From Sinohyriopsis cumingii (taxonomy: Eukaryota; Mollusca; Bivalvia; Unionida; Unionidae), in contig JAPYKE020000268.1 in NCBI GenBank assembly GCA_028554795.2, positions 620,001 through 684,000 on the forward strand: a stretch of DNA of 64,000 nucleotides, given 5' to 3'. The notes beneath the pieces are model-generated. The model had not been told where the DNA came from. It saw only the letters and a list, made by a program, of their open reading frames with translations, and did not search any database. Positions 39,050 through 50,869 of the stretch are shown here, piece by piece (within the stretch, counting starts at the first letter, position 1; each line of letters opens with the position of its first letter). Both the position numbers and the translations under genes were made by a program.

Positions 39050-40048
39050 GCGTAATTTCTCATACTGATTTCCTTAAAACAAGAATCATGGACAATTCAG
39101 GCCAAAATATCTCTTACATTTTAAATTTACCTATTTAAAACTCATTCTAGACACTTTTTGAACATCGATATTTCAGGCCATTCCTAGAAAATTTAAATTG
39201 CCATACAGCGTCTGGATTCTCTTTAATATCTGGAATTAACATAAAATATTCATAAATTGAATTAGCACGTTTAAAAGCACGTGCTAACTTGCATAATTGT
39301 GCTTAGTAGTTTCGATAGAGAAACTGAGTCTCCTATAAGGAATTATTTGATAAGCAGTAGAGAGTGATAATAGGTCTAGAAGACCCCCACAACTTAATTG
39401 TGTTTGACAAGATATCAAAATTTTATTGTAACGTAGGTTACCAAAAAAAAGGCCACTTCAGACTTATTCCTTGACAGCTAATGACATTGTAATTTTTAAA
39501 TGTATATTGTAACCAAAACGCTCTGGTTATAGAGATGAAGATGTTATTGAGCAGGTGATGCATATCGCTATCACGTTAATCCATCAACAACATTATCTTC
39601 CTCCCTATTCAAATTGTAAACACCCCTTTTATCACAGAACATTTGTGTTTAGCTTTTATATTAGGCACCTGATGAGTATAATTTATCGTTTTAAATTCTT
39701 TTTGTACAGGAACAAAATGGCGTTACTATGCAACAACAGATACATGTATTCACTGTGTAAGTATATAATTCTTTAATTGTATTTATTATGCTTGGGGGGT
39801 GCGAGGCCTGGGCCTGACGTCCTGCTTGCCAAAGGAAAGTGAAACGTCTCTCATAGCCTCTCCTTCCCAGGTGTAGTGATCGCCGCAGGACCACTGTCTC
39901 GCTCTGCGGGGCAGGAGGTTACTTGCATATGGCCTCTCCTACACTATTGTGTCCACAGCAGCACCTTCACGCGGTTCCCCCTGTTTTAACAGAGCCTGCT
40001 GTGTGGCGCGACCGAGTACTCGGCGGTATAACTGGGTGGGCAGACTGG

Positions 40049-40170
40049 GTTCATTAGCCTTGGCAGGCAACCAGTCTAAGAGAAGGGAAACTCTGACCCC
40101 AAACCCGGGCAGATGAAGCTCGTTAGCCTTGTCAGGCAGTTCATCTAGGAGAAGGAAACTCTGATTCAAA
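40049..40170 (+). repeat. Imperfect tandem duplication in LINE 1 leader
   Basis: Two adjacent units share a TTAGCCTTGGCAGGCA-like phrase, then AGTCTAAGAGAAGGGAAACTC or CATCTAGGAGAAGGAAACTC, about 63 bases apart. Repeated 5' leaders are common in LINEs and may carry promoter activity. Confidence 0.75.
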
Positions 40171-40788
40171 ACCAACCAAGTCCCATCCATTGGATTATGG
40201 CTCCACTGTCTTGTGGATATCTTCGGGAGAAGGAAAGGCTACGGGAGTAAACCCAGACAGAAAATCAGGAGTGGAGCCCCTAAGGCGGCTGGGGGTCGAC
40301 TACGACCTCCTTCCGGCAGCTCCTGCATCCAAACTGGTGCCAAATGTCATGCTCGGCGTTCCTTTGGACCCCACCAGCAAGGACGAGAGGGGGATCCTGA
40401 CGTCTGGACAGCCCAGGATCTTCATACTCCACGCCCAGGCTTGCGCCCTGGAGAGGACACTCCAGTCTCGCTACTGAGTGAGGAAACAACACGGAAGCTG
40501 ACAGTTTACGGGTTATAAGTCCCACCCGATTGGCGTAGGGAAGGGGCGCCACTGGTCAGCTTTGGCGGTGGGAGGGATCATCGTGTCCCACTGGCCAACT
40601 ATCGCCCGCCTCAAGCCGGGCAGCCCCTGGTCAATAAGGTGCTGACCCGCCATCGTCTGCCTGCTCCATTGGGTGTCTGGAGCTCAGTGTGTTGTTCAGC
40701 ATGACAAGCAGATGGTAATTCCACACCAGACAAAAGAAACAAGAAACCAATAAAGAAGACTCCAGCTCTTCGATTTGCAAGCTGGAAT

Positions 40789-42417
40789 GTGCGCATCATG
40801 TGTACAGGCATCTCCGACGACCTCAGAGAAGTGGACGACACCAGAAAGACGGCCATCATCGATAGAGAACTCACCAGACTAAATATCAGCATAGCTGCCC
40901 ACCAGGAAACCAGGCTCGCCTCTAGTGGCTCCCTCAGAGAGGAAAACTACACCTTCTTCTGGAAGGGTCGAGAACCTGAGGAGCCCCGTCAGCACGGAGT
41001 GGGCTTTGCCATCAAAAACAATCTCCTGGCCTCGGTTGAACCTCCCACAGAGGGCACTGAGCGTCTCTTGTCCATCCGCCTCACCACTGCTTCAGGTCCT
41101 GTCAACATCATCAGTGTCTACGCCCCAACCCTCACGTCATCAGAAGACATGAAGGATCAGTTCTATGGGCAGCTGGACGAACAGATCAAAGGATGCCCGA
41201 AAAATGAGCCACTATTCCTCCTCGGCGACTTTAATGCCAGAGTAGGTGCGGACCACGAGTCATGGCCTACCTGCCTCGGATATCATGGCACTGGAAAGAC
41301 CAACGAAAACGGCCAGAGACTGCTGGAGCTATGCACCTATCATGGCCTGTGCATCACAAACAGCTTCTTCAAGTGTAAGCCACAACACAAAGTGTCATGG
41401 AAACACCCCAGATCTCATCACTGGCACCAACTCGACTTGGTCATCACCAGGCGCTCTGCCTTTAACAGCGTCCTCTCCACCAGAACCTACCACAGTGCAG
41501 ACTTTGACTCCGACCATGCCCTTGTGAGCAGCAGAGTGCGACTACAGCCACACACGCTACACCGCTCAAAACCAAAAGGACGTCCTCGCATAAACACTGC
41601 GCAGATGTCAGTCCCTGCCAAGGTGGAGGAGTATGTGTCTGCCCTGAACAAGGCTCTCCAGGACCTACCTGAGTACGACGCTACAGCCAAGTGGAACGCC
41701 ATGAAGGGTGCCATCTACAGTACAGCTATGTCAACGTTTGGCAAGAAGGAACGACCCAGCCAGGACTGGTTCAATGCACACCTATCAAGGATGGAACCAC
41801 AAATCGAGGAGAAACGAAAAGCCTTCATAGCTTACAAAAAATGCCCTAATGAACGGACGCTTGCTGCTCTCAGAAGTGCCCGAAGTAACACCCAACGCAT
41901 TACTAGACAGTGTGCGAACGAGTACTGGCAACAACTGTGTGAAGGGATCCAGCGCAGTGCCGAGTCCAGACACATCCAAGGTATGTACAGTGGCATCAAG
42001 AAGGCTCTAGGCCCTACAGTGAAAGGGGTCGCTCGCCTGAAATCCCTGATGGGAGAGAAGGGCACAGACCGTGGGAAACAGATGGCCAGATGGGTGGAGC
42101 ACTACTCAGAACTATACTCCCGAGAAACGTCAGTCACTGATGCAGCCCTCAGCAGCATAAAGAATCTGCCCACCATGGAAGAGCTCGACAAAGTGCCAAC
42201 CTTAGAGGAGCTCAGCAAAACAATCGACTGCCTTCCAAACGACAAAGCACCAGGTAGTGACAGCATCCCGCCCGAAGCTATCAAACGTGGAAAACCAGCA
42301 TTGATTAAACCACTGCACGAGCTACTTTGCCGCTGCTGGGAGGAAGGAGTAGTCCCCCAAGACATGCGTGATGCCACAATTGTGACCCTTTACAAAAAAC
42401 AAGGGCGACCGCAGTGA
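40789..42417 (+). pseudogene. LINE 1 ORF: endonuclease and start of reverse transcriptase
   Basis: 542 codons. The apurinic-type endonuclease spans about residues 20-250: AAHQETRL with the metal-binding Glu, IISVYAPT, LLGDFNARVG and SDHALV (Asp-His pair) are the diagnostic motifs and all are intact. After a linker rich in charged helices the reverse transcriptase begins (NDKAPGSDSIPPE, DATIVTLYKK). The frame is lost at a run of six A near 42393-42398 and ends at a TGA at 42415, while the homologous sequence continues in the next frame. The ATG at 40789 is the first in frame; LINE ORFs can also start without one. The upstream codons (ASWNVR) look coding, so the true start may lie earlier. Confidence 0.9.
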
Positions 42418-43321
42418 CTGTAATAATTACAGAGGGATCTCGCTCCTGAGTATTGTTGGTAAAGTGTACGCCCGCATCATACTCAATAGGCTGAAGTTAC
42501 TGGCAGACCGTGTGTACCCGGAATCACAGTGCGGCTTCAGAGCAGGCAGGTCGACGACAGACATGATCTTCTCCCTACGACAACTCCAAGAGAAGAGCAG
42601 AGAGCAAGGTCAACCACTCTACATGATGTTCATCGACCTCACCAAGGCCTTTGACTTGGTCAGCAGGAAGGGCCTTTTTGAACTTCTGAGTAAGATCGGT
42701 TGCCCGCCAAAACTCCTCAGCATGATAATCTCTTTCCATGCAGATATGAAGGGAACAGTCCTGTATGATGGATCGTCCTCAACCTCCTTCCCAATTAACA
42801 GTGGTGTGAAGCAGGGCTGCGTGCTGGCACCAACACTTTTTGGGATCTTCTTCTCCCTGCTCCTGTCCTACGGCTTCGACACGTCCACGGATGGCATATA
42901 TCTACACACCAGGTCCGACGGGAGGCTGTTCAACCTGCCACGACTGCGCTCAAAGACCAAAGTGAGAGCTGTGCTCATCAGGGAGATGCTTTTTGCAGAT
43001 GACGCAGCTCTTGTGGCCCACACCGAGGAAGCCCTCCAGAGACTGGGAGACCGTTTTGCTGTTGCCTGCACGCAGTTTGGTCTCACCATCAGCTTGGAAA
43101 AAATAAATGTCAGCGTGCAAGATACCACCATTGCCCCTTCAATCAAAATCAACGGTGTCACCCTGGAAGCAGTCAACAACTTTACCTACCTAGGGTCAAC
43201 CATCAGCAATACTCTCTCGATTGATATGGAGCTGGACAGAAGGCTTGGAAAGGCCATCATGGCTCGATTAACGAAGAGGGTGTGGGAAAACAACGCACTG
43301 ACAGAGCACACCAAGGTCTGA
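42418..43321 (+). pseudogene. LINE 1 reverse transcriptase domain (second frame)
   Basis: This continues the polymerase in a frame shifted by one base. Motifs in order are NNYRGISLLSIVGKVYARI, SQCGFRAGRSTTDMIF, FIDLTKAFDLVSRKGL (first catalytic Asp), GVKQGCVLAPTLFGIFFSLL, and MLFADDAALVAHTEE with the catalytic F-A-D-D pair, followed by FTYLGSTISN. All catalytic residues are present. The frame ends at a TGA at 43319-43321 that interrupts otherwise continuing homology. Confidence 0.92.
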
Positions 43322-43955
43322 GTCTACCAGGCCTGCGTTCTCAGCACCCTTCTATATGGAAGTGAGACCTGGAGTACCTACATGAGGCAAGAACGCCGGC
43401 TCAACATATACGGTGCCTAAAACGCATCCTGAAAATCAGATGGCAAGACCGTGTTCCACACAGCGAGATCCTGCAGCGTGCAAGTACCCCCAGCATGTAC
43501 TCCCTGCTAATTAAACGCCGCCTTCGATGGCTGGGTCATGTCCGACGCATGGAGGATGGAAGGCTGCCAAAGGACATCCTATATGGACAGCTGTTTCAAA
43601 GATGTGTGCAAGAGGGACATGAAGGCATGCAACATTTCACCCGATGGCTGGGAAGAGCTGGCCGAGGACCGAGGCACCTGGAGACTGATGGTAAACAATG
43701 GCATATCAGTCGCTGATGCGAGGAGAGGCCAGATGGCGGCAGAGAAACGTAAGAGAAAGAAGAACGCAGCAGCAACCACAGTAACGCAGACTTCCCAGTA
43801 TGTCTGCACCAACTGCAATAGGGACTGTCACTCACGTATAGACCTGCACAGCCAGCAGATGATGCCCACAGAGACAGACAACACCCCAAGGGCGCTATTC
43901 GCATGGTCTTTCGAGACCGAGTCGCCAATGATGATGATGATGATATGCTTGCCAA
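43322..43955 (+). pseudogene. LINE 1 C-terminal region, frameshifted
   Basis: VYQACVLSTLLYGSETW follows directly after the stop. The frame then shifts near 43405-43420 to RRLRWLGHVRRMEDGRLPK, a motif typical of this LINE group, and shifts again near 43600 to GWEELAEDRGTWR. The end carries CTNCNRDCHSRIDLHS, a Cys/His pattern like a zinc finger. The 3' tail of ATG repeats ends the element. Confidence 0.85.
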
Positions 43956-44316
43956 TTTCTCGTTTGGCTAGAAGTTTTCATTTAGGGACATGGCATAAGG
44001 TCATGTGTCATTTCTACGAAATCGACTGACTGATTGATTTTATTTTTAACGCGCATCAGCACTGTTAGGCTATTTAGCGCCAAACAAAATGTTATTTATA
44101 TAATCTTTTAAAAAATTGTAAAAGGTCCTATATAGACCAGCGATATAACATAACAAATGGTTGAAATTAAAAACGGTAAGATGGTAACGGTGCAAAATAA
44201 AGCTTCCCGATCAACAGGAGATGTAAATGTTCTATGTTAAGGAAAAAAGATGAAAAGGTATTAAAATGGGACAGTATATATATTGCATAAAACTGCACAA
44301 GGTGATAGCATAAAAG

Positions 44317-44607
44317 TCAGAGTTTAGAGTACATACTGACGGCTTTCAGGAACTCTATAATACGAGTGATGTTTATAGTATCAAAAAGTTCTTTCATGTC
44401 ATGCACAATGTAATAACGATCGCGCGTACGTCGCAGGTCAAAGCACTCTATCATAAAGTGCTTGACAGTGAATGGTTCATTGCAAGAAACGCACTCTGGT
44501 GGGTATTCACCTTTTAGTATGTGATTGTGGGTGATATAAGTATGACCAATTCGGATTCTTGCAATGACAATCTCCTCCCTACGAATGGTTCTGTAGGAAG
44601 GAGTCAA
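44317..44607 (-). pseudogene. LINE 2 C-terminal Cys/His region
   Basis: 96 codons with RIRIGHTYITHNHILKGE and then PPECVSCNEPFTVKHFMIEC, a Cys-x2-Cys...His-x4-Cys zinc-binding pattern found at the end of I-group LINE polyproteins. It is separated from the RNase H block by a short break near 44610-44640. Confidence 0.82.
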
Positions 44608-44641
44608 TTCTCCTAAAGTTGGCTTGATTGCATGAAGTTTG

Positions 44642-45436
44642 TTATTTACAGCATCCTTCGATGATGCCTGCCTCTTGTCCGTAAGGACTTTCTGATACTA
44701 GGTTTAAATCAGTATACGGTATTTTAAAATCAGATGGTTCTAGAGTAAGGGCCATTTTAGCAGCACGATCAGCTTTTTCGTTACCTTTAATACCAATATG
44801 GCTAGGTAACCAACAGTATATTATATCGTGGGAGACACTCATTTCGGTATTTTTGACGAGTATGTTTTTCAATAATGGATTCTCCAGTTTTCTATTGTGT
44901 AGTGACTGAAGTACTGATAGTGAGTCGGAGAAGATCATACTGTTTAAGATACGTTTGCCTGTTATATGTTGCAGAGCAAGGTCTATTGCTCTGATTTCGG
45001 CTGAAAACATTGATGTTCGATTTGGTAAGCGAACTTGCATTGTGTGATTTCCACAAACGAAGACTGCAGCAGCCTTTTCCTCATCCTTTGATCCGTCGGT
45101 ATAAATTCTTGTGTAGTTTTTAAATTCTGTGAGGAGTTCTTGATAACAGTTGTGGAAGACGGAAGGGTTTGTCTCAGATTTTTTTCCATCGTGTAGCGTA
45201 AAATGTACTTTTGGCTGTTTAAGTATCCAGGCTGGTGTTTTGGAGATGGACGTTTTCTGAATTTTAGAAAGATCAATTTTTGTACTGTCAAGGCTGGATG
45301 ATATTCTAATGCCAAAGGAAGGTATGGCGCTTGGTTTATTTTTGTACAAGGTTTTGTATTTGGGTTGAAAAAGAGCCGAAAAAGCAGGATTCAGAGGATT
45401 TGATTTTAAGTTGAGAGCATACTGTGCGGAAAGCAT
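44642..45436 (-). pseudogene. LINE 2 RNase H domain
   Basis: 264 codons in one frame. The RNase H fold spans about residues 105-235: IYTDGSKDEEKAAAVFV (first Asp), FSAEIRAIDLAL (Glu), MIFSDSLSVLQSL (second Asp) and CWLPSHIGIKGNEKADRAAK (His and last Asp). All acidic catalytic residues are intact. The preceding part is a connection region after the polymerase. The Met at 45436 is only the first in frame after an upstream break. Confidence 0.9.
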
Positions 45437-45551
45437 TTCTCGACGGTGCGATAATGGTGGTTCGTTCGCTTCAGCTAGTAGGTTTTAAATGCTCCCAGAG
45501 CCAGTCTTATTCCCTGATGATGAATTGGATCAAGAATTTTCAAATATGATT

Positions 45552-46660
45552 TTAGGCTGAACAGTACACAACGCAACCATAGTCCAGTTTGGACCGTATA
45601 AACCATCTATATAAATTGAGTATGAATTTTCTATCAGCACCCCAGTCAGTGTGCGCTACTACTTTAAGTAGGTCAAGTGCTGTTGAGCATTTAGCTTTCA
45701 AGTTCTTGAGGTGTGGAATAAAAGTCAGTCTTCTGTCAAAGATAATACCTAAAAAGTTTGTTTCCTCAACAACTGGAATAGGTATTCCGTCCAGCGTGAG
45801 GTGCGGTTCATCGTGATGTCTTCGTAACTGACAGAAATGCATGCATACTGTTTTGAACTTCGAGAATTTGAAACCGTTTGCACTAACCCAATTTTTGAAT
45901 CTTGTTTATATTTTGCTGAAGTTGTCTTTCAATTGTATGCATGTGCTTTGAGCGATGACATATGAGAAAATCATCAACATATAGCGAGTAATCCACCCAG
46001 GAGTCAAACACTTGGTGATGCTGTTAATTTTGATATTGAAATATGTCACAGATAAAATACTGCCCTGGGGCACACCCATCTCTTGCTCGTGCAGATCTGA
46101 GAGAGTAGAGCCCACTCGTACCTTGAATTCTCTGTCTGAGAGAAAGTTGGATATGAAAGAGGGCAGACGGGCTTTTAGACCTAGATCGTGCAGATCATTT
46201 AGTATCCCGTACTTCCATGTCGTGTCATATGCCTTTTCTAAATCAAAGAAAACCGCTACTAAGTGTTCTTTCTTGATAAATGCATCGCGAATGAATGTTT
46301 CTAGTCTAACCAGATGATCGCTGGTGCTTCGGCCATATCGAAAGCCACTTTGGAAAGGAGATATTAAATTATTAGTTTCCAAGTACCAGACAAGCCGAGA
46401 ATTGATCATTCGTTCCAAGCTGTGTGTGCGCAATTGATCGATAACTGTTATGATCTGCGCCATCTTTACCGGGTTTGGGAACTGGTACTACTGTTGCCTC
46501 TTTCCAGATTTTAGGTACATTACCAGGAAACCATAAATTATTGAAAATTTCCAGAAGGGCTGTTAATGAAGATTCTGGGAGGTGTTTCAAAAACTGGCAA
46601 TGTATTTCGTCAGGTCTAGTGGATGTATCGTGGGCCTAATTCAGAGATTCCTTCAGCTCA
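45552..46660 (-). pseudogene. LINE 2 reverse transcriptase domain, broken
   Basis: Successive frames show ALLEIFNNLWFPGNVPKIWK, SPFQSGFRYGRSTSDHLVRL, AVFFDLEKAYDTTWKYGI (first Asp), MGVPQGSILSVTYFNIKIN, and then, in a different frame, a Y-V-D-D active-site box near 45975-45985, followed by TNFLGIIFDRRLTFIPHLKN. At least three frame changes separate these, including one just upstream of the active site. Confidence 0.88.
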
Positions 46661-47266
46661 AACAGTGTAAACGGTTGATTATAACTTTCTGAGTTATTCG
46701 ATGTGAATTTCCACCGTCTTTTCTTTGTGAGTTTTTAATCTTCTGAAGGGTTCTGAATAATTAGAGGATAAGGAATTAATTTTTGAGAAGCTATCAGCAA
46801 GTATATTAACAATGTAATGTTTGGAATTGATATTATTGTTGTTTACTTTGAGATATCGAAAGGAATTGTATTTCCCATTTCCATTTATTTTGTGGATATG
46901 TCCCAAACTTTCTTTATAGAGGAACAAAAGTTTAGAGTTGAAACATATTTTTTCCATGATGCTCGTTTAGTTTGTTTAATCGTTCGACGGGCATTGGCCC
47001 GAACAATACGGTAGTTTGTTAAATTTTCGGGCTTTGGACGACTATTAAAATGTTTCAGTGCTTCTCGGCCTTGTCTAATGGCCTCTTTACATTCTTTTGT
47101 GAACCACGGTTTTGAGAGTTTTTTACCGTTTGGTTGGGAATGGATTCTTCTGCAATGTCGATTAAAACAGAAGTAAAATATTGAAAAGGGTTATTGTCGT
47201 TTAAAACAGTATCCCTGTTAAGTCTAGTTGTACAAAGTATTTCAAATTTGGCCCAGTCGGCCTTCT
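46661..47266 (-). pseudogene. LINE 2 endonuclease-polymerase linker, decayed
   Basis: The minus-strand block at 46957-46694 (NGNGKYNSFRYLKVNNNNIN and ILADSFSKINS) matches the linker that joins endonuclease and polymerase in this LINE group. The rest up to 47266 has stops in all frames, but NWNLKKADWAKFE-like and CKEAIRQGREALKHFN-like phrases are visible. Confidence 0.6.
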
Positions 47267-47950
47267 TTAAATTCCAATGTGGAACTGCTTCGTCAATTGT
47301 AACGTTGTATTGTTAAGAGAGATTGGAAAGTGATCACTGCTGTGAACGTCATCAGCGACCTTCCATTCATAGTCCAAAAGCAGCGATTGGGAACAAATTG
47401 TCAGATCGATACATGTGTATGCACCCGTTCCTGGGTGTAAATCAGTCGGTGATTTGGTATTATATAGACACAAATCATGACTGGAAATGAAGTCTTCTAT
47501 TTTGTGACCTCTGTCACTTATGTGATTTGAACCCCATAGAATGTTATGGGCATTAAAATCCCCGAGTAAAACAAAGGGTGCAGAGAGTTGTTGAACAAGG
47601 TTGTCTAATTCGTTTGGTATTAGGTTGGCGTTTGGTGGTATGTAGATAGAACAAAAGGTAATCACCCGATGTAGAGTGAGGCTCACAGCAATGGCTTGTA
47701 AATTTGTGTTTAAAGGGATGACACTATGAGGGGCTCTGTTGTTCACAATAACGGAGACTCCTCCTGATGCCCTGTCAACATTATGAGAATAGTTGTTAAA
47801 CAGGGAGTAGTTTTTAAGTGTAATGTTATCCGTATCTTTCAAAAATGTTTCCTGAAGACATAGTACTGCAGGATCATGTTCGTTTAAAAGCAGAAGAATA
47901 TCATCGTAGTTGGCTTTAAGTCCTCTACAGTTTTATTGTATGATGGTGTT
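47267..47950 (-). pseudogene. LINE 2 endonuclease domain
   Basis: The block at 47842-47267 carries GGVSVIVNN, FCSIYIPPN, FVLLGDFNAHNILWGS and SDHFPISL, the apurinic-type endonuclease signature. The preceding part with the catalytic Glu (AVLCLQETFLKDT) is visible up to about 47930 but is preceded by a stop in the NCRGLKANYDD region. Confidence 0.85.
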
Positions 47951-48018
47951 CTTCATTACAAGTTGATATTGAAGATTCTGGAGCAAGGTTAGACCTTTCG
48001 CGGAGGCAATCTGTTTGG

Positions 48019-49079
48019 TTATTTATCTGGAGGAAGTACGGGGGTATATTTTTTGTTGTTAGGTCTGGAGCCACCTTGAGTACATGGAGCAGATTCTTCT
48101 GCATCCATATCCTCAAAGTCGCCAAACCTATTGTACAGTTTTATTGAGTCATCAGACCCTTTTTGCTGCCTATTTGTTGTCGACTTTTTTTTACTGCTTG
48201 GTGATCTTGGTGGTGGAGTATTGTTGAATGTCGTCTGCGTCGATGTTGAGTTCTTCTGGGGATTGTAATGCGGAATGTTCGAGTCCGAAGGGAATTCAGG
48301 TGGGTCTGTTTGGGTTTGGGCGTTTTTCGTTGCTTTTTGTTTGCTCTTCACTATAGTTGAGAAGGATGGGCCTGGGAGTGATGTTCTGGCTTGTACAAGC
48401 TTCCTGGCCTCTGGATATGGGATGCTGGATGTTTATTTAACCCTTTGGATTTCCTTCTCCTGTTTCCATGTATCGCAATCTTTAATACGGAGTGGCTTTG
48501 CACTCGGATTCACGTTGAGAAGGGTCTCCACATCGTCTACATGCTTGGTTTCTGGAACAGCGGTCTTCATGATGACCGTACTTTTGACATTTGTAGCATC
48601 GGAGGAGATTTGGTACGTATATCTCAACCTTAACCTGTTGGAACCCAACTTTGACAACTTTAGGTACCGTTGGTTTGTTGAAGGTGATTATAATGGTGTT
48701 GGTGTCCTGCAGATTGTTGTTTCGTTTGATACGAATCCTACGAACTGCAGTGACACCTTCACTTTTCATCCCCTCTACGATTTCTTTGTCGCTGACTCCA
48801 GCCAAGTCACGGCAGCGAATGACGCCTTTTGATGGATTTAGAGATGTGTGTGCGAAACAAGTTACTGGGATGTCATGAAATATCTTAATTTTTTGAATGT
48901 CTCAGTTTGTGCTTTACGTTAGCACTCCACAAGCAGACCACCTGATTTGATCTTTTTAATGCTTTTGGTTTGCCGATTGATCCAAGTATAGTCTTTTCGA
49001 TTATAAATGGCGATAGTGCCCCTAGGGATTTGGTTTCATCTTTTGATTGGATGACCATGAAGCGAGGAAAGGATTCCAC
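48019..49079 (-). pseudogene. LINE 2 ORF1 (gag-like) remnant
   Basis: Several minus-strand blocks lie in different frames. The block at 49079-48885 holds the N-terminal part (FPRFMVIQSKDETKSL). The block at 48805-48482 has VRRIRIKRNNNLQDTNTIII and then two Cys/His knuckles (CYKCQKYGHHEDRCSRN, and CRRCGDPSQRESEC with an unusual Glu in place of His). The block at 48351-48019 is a Pro/Ser/Thr/Lys-rich tail ending near YNRFGDFEDMDAEES. Such proteins bind the element's RNA. The frames are separated by breaks, so nothing full-length can be made. Confidence 0.8.
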
Positions 49080-49159
49080 ACTACATGGTTCATCATCTGA
49101 GTCAGTTCCCGTTTTGGTACACTTATTTTTATTTTTTTTATTTTCAATCTTGGCTTAAT

Positions 49160-49710
49160 TAAAAGTCAGCACCCGTGCTTCCCACCCACCAAGGAACCCA
49201 ACAAGGGGACACTTTTCAAGTGCCAGGGATACACAGATGCCATACTCAGTTGATATAATTACCTTTGATTGACCCTGAAGTCGCCAATTTCTAAGGTCGG
49301 TAAAATTACCCCCTGATCGACCGGTTAAGCCACCGCCTTCTAGGAAGTCTTCTAAGGCTTGGAAAAGGGAAAGATAAAGGAATAGAATATAGGGGCAACG
49401 GTGGTATCAAGAGAGATACAAGGAGAAAGATAAAGAAGGTGAGAGTAAATAAAGACTTCCTAGGGCTCGGCGTGACCAGCCGATTTGTCGGAACCGGGCC
49501 CATCCCGACCACCCGTCTAAGAGAAGTAGAGGCCAAAGTTGTATTGCATGTAAAGCCTCTGCTCAACTATCAGGATCCTTTCCTCCCCCGACACGGGACG
49601 CAACCCACGGCAAACAGGTTGCCTCTACTTAGTCGCCTTTTACGACACGTAGCGAGGCACGTCGGGCCAATTCTACAACCCCGGACCCGCAGGGGGACTA
49701 CGAGATCGAA
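49160..49710 (-). mobile_element. LINE 2 5' leader
   Basis: A GC-richer segment between ORF1 and the 5' edge. It includes CGTGTCGTAAAAGGCGACTA, which I know from leaders of molluscan elements, and a CCCCCTGCGGGTCCGGGGTT phrase at the extreme 5' side. No protein-like frame is visible in it. Confidence 0.65.
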
Positions 49711-50869
49711 ATTGCTAATTCAAAATATGATGGGTGTTACCTTAGAAGGTTTCGAAGATTATTAAAGGAACTAGAAAGATGACAATATAATTAAATATAA
49801 TTTAAACAAATTTGTTACTGTTTGTAATTATAAAAGTTTAAATAATGTGACCTACGCACACCAATATCGTTTCAGTTAGGTTCCGGCTGAGGTTTGAACC
49901 CTCCATCCGAGTCCTTTACCTTCCTTTCCTGTTCGGACACAAAACTACGAGTGTGTGGGTCGATTCCCAATCGTTTAATAACCAAACGGGGGGGGGGGGG
50001 CGTCTTGAGCAAGATATTAATCCTCAACGGGCATCTTATGCGCAAGATAATATATATACCACGATCAGTGCGTCCATGGTTTCGATTCCCACTCATCTTG
50101 TTGACATGTTGATTGGGGCTTCATTGCCCTTACATTTCACTAAAAAGCGTACGTAAGCCGCCTGGCCCTATTTCCCTCCCGTACGACAAATTAAGTATCC
50201 CACTTTGTAGGAAAAAACAAAGACATACATGCCTTATTGGCGCACACGTCTATGATCCAGGATCGTATCGTATGGAAAATATACATCGCGCAGACCTAAA
50301 CGAAACTCTTTCAACTTGTTTTTATATACAAACACACTATAATACAACAAATGCCTTAAATACTCTCTTTATTTGTAAAAAAAAAAGACAAGGACACGCA
50401 TACTCATACAAATCACGCAATATGAAACAAACAAGGATAGACAGCATTTGCAGAAACACTATTAAACCCTTATATACAAAACACATAGAGAGGGAAATTG
50501 ATTTGTATTGGGAATAAACAAAGACTAACATGTACGAACGCACACACATACAAACACAAACATGCAAACAAAATATTTTGGCAATTGATCGGTCTCTTTT
50601 CTAGAGATCTCTTAGCCGTAGAAAGGGCAATAGTGTTTTGTCAATTTATTCCTTCATTTATGTGAGTACGACCCTGTCCTGCTGTAGGCTTTTTATGGAG
50701 AATAAGAACTCCATTATATCGACTCTACAATTTCTCTTGATGCTGCTGTATCTGCTGTTTCTCTTTCCTATACTTATCTGTCCACTTTTGTCTCCTTCTT
50801 GATTTCTACTTTGTAGTCCTCTTCTATGAGGTTTTTCGCCACTCTTAATAACCTAACGTTCGCATATTT
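49711..50869. other. No gene seen; junction between LINE 2 and Polinton relic
   Basis: AT-rich sequence with a run of 13 G at 49988-50000. Two phrases resembling a B box (GGGTCGATTCCC at about 49958 and GGTTTCGATTCCC at about 50080) may be SINE remnants. The 134-codon frame at 50113-50517 has no recognisable character. I found no terminal inverted repeat of the Polinton here. Confidence 0.45.

Larger units (their letters stand above)
36961..39789. other. No gene seen; AT-rich with simple repeats
   Basis: AT-rich sequence with scattered ATC/ATT runs near 38410-38530. Short GC-richer phrases near 37710-37830 and 38275-38310 may be remnants of dispersed repeats, but I cannot name them. Confidence 0.5.
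39790..43955 (+). mobile_element. APE-type non-LTR retrotransposon (LINE 1)
   Basis: A sharp rise in GC marks the 5' edge near 39790. There is a long GC-rich leader to 40788, then an endonuclease and reverse transcriptase reading frame, and a 3' end with a Zn-finger-like region that stops in (ATG)n at about 43937-43955, typical of LINE microsatellite tails. It resembles the elements often misannotated as craniofacial development protein 2-like endonuclease-reverse transcriptases. The clade is not resolved by eye. The coding region is broken by at least three frameshifts and one in-frame stop, so this copy is inactive, but the long intact blocks make it fairly young. Confidence 0.92.
44025..49710 (-). 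mobile_element. RNase H-bearing LINE of the I/Nimb-like group (LINE 2)
   Basis: Read on the minus strand the order is 5' leader (49710-49160), ORF1 with Cys/His knuckles (to about 48019), endonuclease, reverse transcriptase, RNase H, and a C-terminal Cys/His motif. A 3' end with GCGCTAAATAGCC and GCGCGTTAAAAATAAAATC runs into an AATCAGTCAGTC-like tail at about 44025. The presence of RNase H after the polymerase places it in the I group in the broad sense. Many frameshifts and stops make it clearly older than LINE 1, which ends only about 70 bases away in the opposite orientation. Confidence 0.9.

Noticed and set aside
48275..48832. 185-codon plus-strand frame
   Set aside because: Antisense shadow of the LINE 2 ORF1 region.
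50113..50517. 134-codon plus-strand frame
   Set aside because: Low-complexity composition, no domain, next to decayed mobile elements.
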